Position numbers and translations under genes: made by a program. The notes below the pieces were generated by a model, which was not told where the DNA came from, made no database searches, and worked only from the letters and a program-made list of their open reading frames with translations. Positions 8,310 to 15,723 of a stretch of 36,241 nucleotides of DNA are shown here, piece by piece. Each line of letters begins with the position of its first letter. Position 1 is the first letter of the stretch. This stretch comes from CAZVPF01 sp964628195 (GTDB taxonomy: Bacteria > Planctomycetota > Phycisphaerae > Sedimentisphaerales > Anaerohalosphaeraceae): contig CAZVPF010000029.1 of assembly GCA_964628195.1 (NCBI GenBank), forward strand, positions 1 to 36,241, read 5' to 3'.

Positions 8310-10520
8310 ATGACAAATGAAAGTAAATGCCCGGTGACAGGTAAGACCGGCAATCCAGTAGGCAGTGGAGGTATGGCGAATCAAGACTGGTGGCCAAACC
8401 AGGTTAATCTCAAAATCCTTCATCAGCATTCTCAACTGAGCAACCCAATGGGCCAAGAGTTCAACTATGCTAAGGAGTTTCAAGCGCTCGACCTGCAGGC
8501 AGTTAAGAAAGATCTTTATGAGCTGATGACCAATTCGCGAGACTGGTGGCCTGCCGATTACGGTCACTACGGGGGTCTCTTTATTCGTATGGCATGGCAC
8601 AGTGCAGGAACCTACCGCATGGGAGACGGCCGGGGTGGCGCGGGGACCGGCAATCAGCGATTGGCACCGATAAACAGTTGGCCGGATAATGTAAATCTCG
8701 ATAAGGCACGCCGCCTTCTATGGCCTATCAAGCAAAAATATGGGAAAAAGCTGTCCTGGGCCGACTTGATGATTCTCGCCGGCAACTGTGCGCTTGAATC
8801 AATGGGCTTCAAAACCTTCGGCTTTGGTGGCGGGCGTGAAGATGTCTGGGAGCCGGAAGAAGATATTTACTGGGGTTCCGAAGAAGAGTGGCTGGCTACA
8901 AGCGACAAACCAAAAAGTCGTTACTCGGGAGAGCGTGACCTCGAAAATCCCCTTGCCGCCGTCCAGATGGGCCTGATCTATGTTAACCCGGAAGGTCCGG
9001 ACGGCAATCCGGATCCCGTCGCTTCCGGCATTGATGTCAGGGAAACTTTTGCGAGAATGGCAATGAACGACGAAGAAACCGTTGCGCTCGTAGCAGGCGG
9101 ACATACCTTCGGCAAGTGTCATGGAGCTGGTCCTGCAACACATGTGGGGCCGGAACCGGAAGCCGCACCCTTGGAAGAACAAGGACTTGGCTGGAAGAGC
9201 AGTTTCAAAAGCGGCAAGGGCGGCGATACGATCAGCAGCGGCATCGAGGGCGCCTGGAAACCAAACCCGACTAATTGGGATAATGGATATCTAAAGACGC
9301 TTTTCAAATATGACTGGGAACTGGTAAAGAGCCCAGCCGGCGCGCATCAGTGGTTAGCTAAGGATGTAGCTGAAGAAGACATGATTGTTGATGCGCACGA
9401 CCCATCTAAGAAGCATCGGCCGATGATGACCACGGCAGACCTTTCGCTGAAATTCGATCCGATTTATAAACCGATTGCTCGGCGATATATGGAGAATTTT
9501 GAGGAGTTTCAAGACGCGTTTGCCCGGGCCTGGTTCAAATTGACCCACCGCGATATGGGACCTCGCTCACGTTATTTAGGCCCGGAGGTTCCGCAAGAGG
9601 AGCTCCTCTGGCAGGACCCCATACCGGATGTTGACCATGAACTGATCGATGAAAAGGACATTGCAGAGCTCAAGAATAAGTTACTAAACTCCGGTCTGTC
9701 TGTCTCTCAGCTGGTCTCGACGGCATGGGCATCGGCATCCACATTCCGCGGCTCTGATAAACGCGGCGGTGCCAATGGTGCCCGCATTCGTCTCGCTCCA
9801 CAAAAGGACTGGCAAGTCAACGAGCCGGCCAAACTGAAAATTATTCTCCAGACGCTTGAGGAAATTTGTAAAAAGTTCAATGATGCCCAGTCAGGCGATA
9901 AGAAAGTTTCACTGGCCGATTTAATCGTCCTCGGAGGGTGTGCAGCTATTGAGCAGGCCGCGAAAAGCAGCGGATACGATGTCACTGTTCCCTTTGCACC
10001 GGGACGAACGGATGCTTTAGAGGAACAAACTGATGTGGAGGCATTTGCTGTACTCGAACCAAAAGCAGATGGATTCCGTAACTACGTCAAGGCCAAGTAC
10101 AGCATAGCACCGGAGCATATGCTCGTGGACCGCGCTCAGTTGTTGACACTTACCGCTCCGGAAATGACAGTTCTGATTGGCGGGTTGCGGGTTTTGAATA
10201 TTAACTTCGAACAGTCTCCACACGGTGTTTTTACCAAACGTCCCGGAACACTGACTAACGACTTCTTCGTAAACCTGCTCGATATGGGTACCGAGTGGAA
10301 GCCGACCTCACAAGAAAGGGATATCTTTGAGGGTCACGACCGTGCAACAGGTGAACTCAAATGGACCGGCACACGTATCGACCTTATTCTTGGTTCAAAT
10401 TCTCAGCTTCGAGCTATAGCGGAAGTATACGCAAGTCAGGACTCCCAGGAAAAGTTCGTGAATGATTTCATTGCGGCGTGGGACAAAGTTATGAACCTGG
10501 ATCGCTTCGACCTTAGTTGA
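8310..10520 (+). CDS. katG: Catalase-peroxidase KatG
   Basis: This bifunctional heme enzyme removes hydrogen peroxide by catalase and peroxidase reactions. At 736 residues it has the normal length for the duplicated class I peroxidase fold. The distal heme residues Arg93, Trp96 and His97 lie in RMAWHSAGTYR. Trp96, Tyr224 (GLIYVNPEGP) and Met250 (FARMAMND) form the family's cross-linked adduct needed for catalase activity. The proximal His265 is in AGGHTFGKCHG. The ATG at 8310 has a strong AAAGGAG site just upstream; longer frames would overlap perR. The inactive second domain follows, with a VSTAWASASTFRGSDKRGG segment. There is no signal peptide, so it is cytoplasmic. Confidence 0.98.
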   Translation: MTNESKCPVTGKTGNPVGSGGMANQDWWPNQVNLKILHQHSQLSNPMGQEFNYAKEFQALDLQAVKKDLYELMTNSRDWWPADYGHYGGLFIRMAWHSAGTYRMGDGRGGAGTGNQRLAPINSWPDNVNLDKARRLLWPIKQKYGKKLSWADLMILAGNCALESMGFKTFGFGGGREDVWEPEEDIYWGSEEEWLATSDKPKSRYSGERDLENPLAAVQMGLIYVNPEGPDGNPDPVASGIDVRETFARMAMNDEETVALVAGGHTFGKCHGAGPATHVGPEPEAAPLEEQGLGWKSSFKSGKGGDTISSGIEGAWKPNPTNWDNGYLKTLFKYDWELVKSPAGAHQWLAKDVAEEDMIVDAHDPSKKHRPMMTTADLSLKFDPIYKPIARRYMENFEEFQDAFARAWFKLTHRDMGPRSRYLGPEVPQEELLWQDPIPDVDHELIDEKDIAELKNKLLNSGLSVSQLVSTAWASASTFRGSDKRGGANGARIRLAPQKDWQVNEPAKLKIILQTLEEICKKFNDAQSGDKKVSLADLIVLGGCAAIEQAAKSSGYDVTVPFAPGRTDALEEQTDVEAFAVLEPKADGFRNYVKAKYSIAPEHMLVDRAQLLTLTAPEMTVLIGGLRVLNINFEQSPHGVFTKRPGTLTNDFFVNLLDMGTEWKPTSQERDIFEGHDRATGELKWTGTRIDLILGSNSQLRAIAEVYASQDSQEKFVNDFIAAWDKVMNLDRFDLS

Positions 10521-10569
10521 AAAACATATAATAGCTGTTGAGCGCCCAACATATAGAAGGGCAAACAGA

Positions 10570-11016
10570 GTGAAGGCAATTAAAAGGCTCAAAAAAACAT
10601 TGCTGGTCATCATAGGTACGCTTTGTGTAGTATTGGGCATATTTGGCATCTTCCTGCCACTGTTACCTACTACGCCTTTCTTGCTTTTGGCCGCCATTTG
10701 TTACGGTCATAGCTCAAATCGATTCTACAACTGGTTAATTACCAATCGCTGGTTTGGCCAATATATCAGGAACTATCGACAGGGAAAAGGCATACCGCTT
10801 AAGCATAAGGTACTTACAATTCTGTTGTTGTGGCTGACAATAGGATTTACAGCGTGGTTAGCGGTCACGCTATGGTGGGTAAGGTTAATACTGTTGGCCA
10901 TTGCCGTTGGTGTCACGATTCATCTGGTCAGTATAAGGACCTATAAGCCTGAAACTCGACGTTGTAAACCACACGATATTAAAGCTGTTGAACATTCCTA
11001 TTCAATAGAGAGTTGA
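10570..11016 (+). CDS. DUF454 (YbaN-family) inner-membrane protein
   Basis: This is a 148-residue protein with three to four hydrophobic helices: a first pair around LVIIGTLCVVLGIFGIFLP, with the family motif LPLLPTTPFLLLAA, and a second pair around ILLLWLTIGFTAWLAVTLWW. The middle segment, with NRFYNWLITNRWFGQYIRNY, is the recognisable DUF454 signature. The start is GTG, with GAAGGG about eight bases upstream. It follows katG by 49 bases with no visible terminator and is probably co-transcribed, which suggests a part in the oxidative-stress response. The molecular function of the family is not established. An N-terminal shift of a few codons is possible. Confidence 0.88.
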   Translation: MKAIKRLKKTLLVIIGTLCVVLGIFGIFLPLLPTTPFLLLAAICYGHSSNRFYNWLITNRWFGQYIRNYRQGKGIPLKHKVLTILLLWLTIGFTAWLAVTLWWVRLILLAIAVGVTIHLVSIRTYKPETRRCKPHDIKAVEHSYSIES

Positions 11017-11190
11017 ATTAATGGGTTTATGGGGGGCTCAGATTAAAGATTACGTGCAATTAGGCCGGAATAAGTACAATCTCCTGAATTTAGTGTTAAT
11101 AATATACCAAATTAATCGATTATACTCTCACATTGACTGGTACAGTTTTCGGGCGGCATTCCATTTTCAATGCAAAAATCTTTTCATCCT

Positions 11191-11225
11191 CTATAACCTA
11201 CAACCTACAACCTATAACCTATAAC
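11191..11225. repeat. Heptamer tandem repeat, five units (CTAYAAC)
   Basis: Five uninterrupted 7-base units alternate between CTATAAC (three copies) and CTACAAC (two copies). On the minus strand the unit reads GTTATAG/GTTGTAG and contains a TAG stop. The tract overlaps the last six codons and stop codon of the minus-strand gene ending at 11205. Seven-base periodicity recurs at two other places in the window (31834-31877 and 36122-36144). Confidence 0.85.
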
Positions 11226-12014
11226 CTGTTCACTGTTACCCATAAACGTTCCCATCAGCCGTGAGTTCGACGCCTTGAGCAGGTTCTTCATATTCACCGG
11301 CGTTTGTGCAGAATCGGAGAATATAAAGCTTATATCCGTAGCCGCCGCGATCGCCCGCCTTTCCTGTATGTAAGGAAACTCCGGCGCGTTAATAATAACG
11401 TAATCAAACTGCTCCCGCGCCTTTCGCACAAGGAACGGCACATCCGTTTTACGCATCTTGCCGAAGTTATGTGCCGGCCAGACCAGCAGGTTCTCAATCC
11501 CCGTCCTGCAAGGCCGGGCAAGCTCGCCTCTGTTTTCCACCTCGAAAGCCTTAGAAAGCGCATCACGCTTAACGTCAAGGTCAATTACAAGGCACTTTTT
11601 CGAACCCTCCGCCAGCTTCAGTGCCGCATTTACCGGCACCGTAACAGGCAGCGCCTCAACCGAGGTCCCCGCCATAAGTATTCCCGCCGCAGACCCGTTC
11701 GCAGAGTGAATTTTCTCCACAAGTGTCTCATAAAGCCTCTTGCGGCCAATCTGAAGCGCTGCCGCCCCTGCAAAACACTCACCCGCTGTCGGCGCCGCGC
11801 AATTGATAGCCCCCGGTAACCCCTTCCCGCTGACGCTTTTTTCCTTTTGCTTTTTGCCCGCGTAATGGTCACGTATAAGCAGCAGCGCTGCAAGCACAAA
11901 AATTGCCCCCGTGCACGCTATGGCGGTATAGATAATAACCGTTCCAAAGCTGATGCACTTGTTAAAGACCATCCCTGCCGCCGCAAAAGGCGGTGTAATT
12001 AATGCCTCATACAT
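11205..12014 (-). CDS. Membrane protein with a BY-kinase/MinD-like domain that has lost its P-loop
   Basis: This 269-residue protein has one strong membrane helix (about residues 22-47) and a cytoplasmic domain with the layout of bacterial tyrosine kinases (Wzc/CpsD/Etk). A YETLVEKIHS segment matches their EAYRxLRTN helix. Next comes the position of the Walker A loop, but it reads GTSVEALPVTVPVNAALKLA, without the glycines, lysine and serine/threonine needed for phosphate binding. Walker A' (CLVIDLDVKRD, residues 141-151) and Walker B (FDYVIINAPEF, 203-213) remain recognisable. No C-terminal tyrosine cluster is present. I read it as a pseudo-ATPase with a structural or polysaccharide-assembly role (inference). 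The last residues VIGYRL and the stop are encoded by a heptamer repeat. It lies 11 bases after the acidic protein gene. Confidence 0.72.
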   Translation of the reverse strand: MYEALITPPFAAAGMVFNKCISFGTVIIYTAIACTGAIFVLAALLLIRDHYAGKKQKEKSVSGKGLPGAINCAAPTAGECFAGAAALQIGRKRLYETLVEKIHSANGSAAGILMAGTSVEALPVTVPVNAALKLAEGSKKCLVIDLDVKRDALSKAFEVENRGELARPCRTGIENLLVWPAHNFGKMRKTDVPFLVRKAREQFDYVIINAPEFPYIQERRAIAAATDISFIFSDSAQTPVNMKNLLKASNSRLMGTFMGNSEQVIGYRL

Positions 12015-12025
12015 TGCCGGTTCTG

Positions 12026-13096
12026 TTAATTAACCCAATACTTACTCTTCGCTGTCGACTCGTCCTGGTCCGTGGGCCCGGTTAGTACGGCTATGTCCCT
12101 GTGTACGATCTCGGAGATTACCTGCCTGCCGAGACCCTTAAGCTTCAAGTCTATATTTATCGACCGTCTGAAACCAGCCGGGACTGCCTGTTTTTGATGT
12201 TCGTCCCACACTTTTCTACCCTGTTTTGCATCCTCTTTCGCCTCGGGTGCCCCGGTTTTCCCCTGCGTCAGAGAAACATCGCTTTCCGCTTTGCTCTCCT
12301 GCAAAGGTTGCTGTTCTTCCTTCGACTGGGCGAGAATGCTGTCGACCACCCTGTTTATGGCTTTCGGTTTTTCCGTTTCTTTTTCGCCGATGTTTTGTTT
12401 ATCAAAACTGACCGATTTCGGGCCTGTTCTTTTAGCGGAGTTCGCCCTTCGCTGCGCTGCGAGTATCTGCTGTCCCAGGTCAAAGCTCGGTATCTCGCTT
12501 TCATCTTCCCCGTATTCCGCTTCGGCCCCGTCAAATTCATCTTCGATAAGTTCTTCTTCGCCCTCAATTGCTTCAGCCGGGGCCTCACTAACCGGATTAT
12601 CGCTTTTTTCCTGCTGCAAGTCAACGGCCCCTGCCGAGAATATTTCTCGTTCAGCCTTCCAAGGCCTTTCTTCTGCCTCGTCGGTGTCGGTATTTTCATG
12701 GATACCCGAATCTGCTGCCTGGTCCTGATCAACATTATTGTCGGGACTTTGCCCGATATCCTCCTTACGGGAAGAAATTTCTTCGTAAGACGGAATTTTT
12801 ATCTTTTCTTTTTCATGCGGCGTATTTTCCGCAATGTCCTCAGGGCCGTCATGCGGGCTTATCTTATTCGCGTGAGGTCTTTGCGGGGTGTATTCTGCAA
12901 TATGCCTTTTCGGTGCAGTTACTTCTTCGGACCCGCTGGCCTGCTCACCGCCGATACGTTCGGCTGGCTGCTGCTGGCTTTGCTCATTCCGAGACTCCTC
13001 TCCGAGTATCTGCCTGCGCGCCCTTTTGATATCCTCCATACACTCAAGTATATCCTGGTCGATATCGTTCCCGACCGCCTGCTTATTCTCATTCAT
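12026..13096 (-). CDS. Acidic, mostly disordered hypothetical protein
   Basis: I do not recognise this 356-residue protein. The N-terminus (about residues 10-35) looks helical (DIDQDILECMEDIKRARRQI). Residues 40-290 are rich in E, D, Q, K, S and P and look unstructured, with acidic runs such as EGEEELIEDEFDGAEAEYGE. The C-terminal 55 residues look folded (RSINIDLKLKGLGRQVISEI, then VHRDIAVLTGP). There is no membrane segment or signal peptide. The ATG has AAGGG about nine bases upstream. It sits directly ahead of the pseudo-kinase gene and probably shares its transcript, so the two may act together. The plus strand has an equally long open frame here, but its Phe/Leu/Arg-rich composition marks it as a shadow. 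Confidence 0.68.
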   Translation of the reverse strand: MNENKQAVGNDIDQDILECMEDIKRARRQILGEESRNEQSQQQPAERIGGEQASGSEEVTAPKRHIAEYTPQRPHANKISPHDGPEDIAENTPHEKEKIKIPSYEEISSRKEDIGQSPDNNVDQDQAADSGIHENTDTDEAEERPWKAEREIFSAGAVDLQQEKSDNPVSEAPAEAIEGEEELIEDEFDGAEAEYGEDESEIPSFDLGQQILAAQRRANSAKRTGPKSVSFDKQNIGEKETEKPKAINRVVDSILAQSKEEQQPLQESKAESDVSLTQGKTGAPEAKEDAKQGRKVWDEHQKQAVPAGFRRSINIDLKLKGLGRQVISEIVHRDIAVLTGPTDQDESTAKSKYWVN

Positions 13097-13161
13097 CTTA
13101 AATTCCCTTTATTTCTTTCCATTCCCTTAGCTGCTGTTTTCCTAAGAGTCCTGGATGTCGT

Positions 13162-14385
13162 TCAGTTCTTTTCCGGGCCGATCGAATAGCTCGTGTAAAT
13201 GCCCGGCCGCAGCGTCTTGATAAGTTCGTTAACCTCGTCACGCGTAACACTCTTGATCGCCTCGATATCCTCCTGAACCGTCCGGTAATGCTTCAGGTAA
13301 GTCCAGTTAAGACCGAGATTGTAAAGTCTGTTCATCGGCCTTTCGTTGTTAATCGTCAGCGCGCTTAGGCTTTTATTCTTCGCCTTCTCCAGTTCTTCAG
13401 ATGTTACACCGTCTTTGTCAAGCTCGCTGAAAATACCGTCAACTTCCCTGATAACCCGTCCCGCGTCTTCGGCTCCGCACCGGATATAGCTGAAAAGTAT
13501 CCCCGTACCGTCCATCGCCTCGTTGTGCATCGTCGCCGTTTCCGCCATCGCCGTATCGACCAGCCGCCAGAAAAAGCGCGACCCCGTCGCGTCCCCTATG
13601 ATTTTTGAAAGAAGCGATGCCGCGAATCTCTCCCCGCTCTGCATCGAAGGCGCCTTGCTCATCAAACATATATGCTCGCGGACAAGATTGCCCTTTGCGT
13701 CACGCTTCTTCTCACCCGACCCCGCGTGATCGGCAAGGTCTCTTTCAGCCGGTACATTCTCCCAACCCGAGCATTCCTGCTCGGCGAGTGAGTACATCCT
13801 GTCAAAATCAAAATTGCCCCCGAACGCCAGCACCAGGTTGCCCGGCGAATACCGCGAAGCGAAATAACCCCGCATCTGCTCGGCGCTCATCGCGTCGATT
13901 GAGTCCGTCGTACCAAGCACGCTGTTGCCGCAGGGATGACTCCCGAAATGCAGGCTCATGCACTGGTCCCACACGTCGAACTGCGGCAGGTCCTTGTACA
14001 TCGCGATCTCTTCCTTGATAACGTTCTTTTCCATCTTAAAATCGTCTTCACGCAGGCTCGGTCGCATAAGTTTCATCCAGACCCGGGCAACCTTCTCCAG
14101 CATCTCCGGCAGCACCGCCGCGTAATATATCGTGTTCTCCTCGCCCGTGCAGGCGTTGAATTTCGCACCCGTCCTGTCAAACGCAAGGTTTACCTCCAGT
14201 GCCGAAAGCTCCTCGGTGCCCTTGAACAGCATATGCTCAAGAAAATGACTTACCCCGCTTACTTCCGCTGTCTCGTCCCTGCTGCCCGTCCGAACGAAAA
14301 AACCAACCGCCGCCGTCCGCGCCGCCCCGTTGACCTCACCAAGCACCGTCAAACCGTTATCAAGTTTCCTGCTCTTGAATTCCAT
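13162..14385 (-). CDS. M16-family zinc metallopeptidase (active subunit)
   Basis: This is a 407-residue single-module M16B (processing-peptidase-like) protease. The inverted zinc motif HxxEH is intact (HFLEH, residues 47-51, within GVSHFLEHMLFKGTEE), and a downstream glutamate is available in NVIKEEIAMY. The C-terminal M16 half follows from about residue 195. No signal peptide is seen, so it is probably cytoplasmic or exported by an unrecognised route. The gene starts eight bases after a second M16 gene that lacks the zinc motif. Known M16B enzymes often work as such catalytic/non-catalytic pairs, so a heterodimer is likely (inference). The substrate is unknown. Confidence 0.93.
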   Translation of the reverse strand: MEFKSRKLDNGLTVLGEVNGAARTAAVGFFVRTGSRDETAEVSGVSHFLEHMLFKGTEELSALEVNLAFDRTGAKFNACTGEENTIYYAAVLPEMLEKVARVWMKLMRPSLREDDFKMEKNVIKEEIAMYKDLPQFDVWDQCMSLHFGSHPCGNSVLGTTDSIDAMSAEQMRGYFASRYSPGNLVLAFGGNFDFDRMYSLAEQECSGWENVPAERDLADHAGSGEKKRDAKGNLVREHICLMSKAPSMQSGERFAASLLSKIIGDATGSRFFWRLVDTAMAETATMHNEAMDGTGILFSYIRCGAEDAGRVIREVDGIFSELDKDGVTSEELEKAKNKSLSALTINNERPMNRLYNLGLNWTYLKHYRTVQEDIEAIKSVTRDEVNELIKTLRPGIYTSYSIGPEKN

Positions 14386-14393
14386 GATCTATA

Positions 14394-15620
14394 TCATACC
14401 TTTATCTGTTTTGCACCTATCGTTACTACTTTATAATCTTCAAACGGGTTCGCTTCAAGACAAGCCTTCACCGAACCAATGCTCACTGCATCAACCGCCT
14501 GTTCGATCTCGTCAAGTGACCGCACATAACCCAGCAGGTAATGGTCCCTCGCTATCGCCGACGTCCTGGCGCTGCTCGACTCGCCCTGCATAATAACCGA
14601 GCTCTTGAGACCAACCTTCGCGATATTCAGTTCGTCCTCGGTGATATTCTTCGCCAGTTCCTTAAACTGCTTCAGCGTTACATCATAAGTCTCCTGCGCC
14701 TTATCCGGCGTGGTCCCGGCATAGCATGAAACGCCCGCGCTTTGCTTTAAGCTGTGATAGCTCGCGTGAACCGCGTAGCAGAGCCCGCGCTTCTCCCGCA
14801 CCTCGGTAAACAGCCTGCTGCTCATCGAGCCCGAAAGAATATTCACCGCCACAAGCGTGTTATAATAATCCTCGCTTCCGGGCGGCACCGAAGGTGTCAT
14901 CAAACCGATATGCACCTGGGAACCGTCCCGGTCAATGTGGTCATAACCGAAAGAAACATTTCCAGCCGCGACTTCCTGCTGCTGCGTCGCCTTGTGACTG
15001 CCGAACACCTTTTCTGCCGTCTTGCAAACTTCGTCAAAGTCGTACTTTCCCGCTGTTGCAAGTATTGCCCCCGCCGGGTTGAAGTTTTGCTTGATAATAT
15101 CCGCTGTTCGCTGCGGGGTAAGCTTTTCAAGCTCGTCCTTCCTGCCCATAGGCGGCCTGCCCAGCGGGTCCGGGTAAAACCTCTCACGAAGTTCGAGCAT
15201 AACTTTCTGCCGCGGGTCGTCCTCAAGCCCCTCCAGCTCAGCAAGCGCAAGCAGCTGCGAAAGCTCAAACTGCTCTGCCTCCAGCCTCGGCCTGAAAATT
15301 ACATCCCCGTAAAGCGTCAAAGCCTCCGCCATCGACCCTGCTTCCATCGAACAGCCAAGGTAAAGATGTGAACTTGTTACGTTAGAGCTGCGATGCAGTC
15401 CAAGCCCGTCGAGCTTATCGACAAGCTCCATGCTCGAATACTCACCCGCTCCCCGGAATATCCAGTCACAAATAACACTGCCCGCCCCGCATGCTCCTTC
15501 TTCAAGCCGCGACGCGCCGCAGGGCAGCAATATCGAAAACGCCGCCGATTCTATCTGCTCGATGGGTTCTGCCAGAACAACCATCCCGTTTTCAAGAACG
15601 TGTTTATCAACTTTAGCCAT
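14394..15620 (-). CDS. M16-family peptidase homologue, catalytically inactive partner
   Basis: This 408-residue protein has the M16 fold but no HxxEH: the equivalent segment reads CGAGSVICDWIFRGAGEYSS. The C-terminal half keeps the R/Y substrate-binding motif typical of non-catalytic partners (SSRLFTEVREKRGLCYAVHA). This matches the division of labour in mitochondrial processing peptidase and bacterial M16B pairs, in which one subunit holds the zinc and the other contributes substrate binding. It precedes the active subunit by eight bases and follows smc by 103 bases on the same strand. AGGGAG lies just upstream of the ATG. Confidence 0.92.
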   Translation of the reverse strand: MAKVDKHVLENGMVVLAEPIEQIESAAFSILLPCGASRLEEGACGAGSVICDWIFRGAGEYSSMELVDKLDGLGLHRSSNVTSSHLYLGCSMEAGSMAEALTLYGDVIFRPRLEAEQFELSQLLALAELEGLEDDPRQKVMLELRERFYPDPLGRPPMGRKDELEKLTPQRTADIIKQNFNPAGAILATAGKYDFDEVCKTAEKVFGSHKATQQQEVAAGNVSFGYDHIDRDGSQVHIGLMTPSVPPGSEDYYNTLVAVNILSGSMSSRLFTEVREKRGLCYAVHASYHSLKQSAGVSCYAGTTPDKAQETYDVTLKQFKELAKNITEDELNIAKVGLKSSVIMQGESSSARTSAIARDHYLLGYVRSLDEIEQAVDAVSIGSVKACLEANPFEDYKVVTIGAKQIKV

Positions 15621-15723
15621 GATCTCCCTGTATCAATGAGGTTAAATCGTCAAGGCTATTGTTGTGTTTTTAAGCCCTCTCGTCAAGCTATTTTCTAACC
15701 GGTTGCTAACAATAGTCTTACGA

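Noticed and set aside
11021..11224. 67-codon plus-strand open frame
   Set aside because: Ends inside the heptamer repeat, has no recognisable motif, and its tail YNLQPTTYNL is the repeat translated.
12101..13189. 362-codon plus-strand open frame
   Set aside because: Its F/L/R-rich composition, with no plausible membrane topology, is the reverse complement of an E/D/Q-rich gene; the minus-strand gene has a better ribosome-binding site and operon context.
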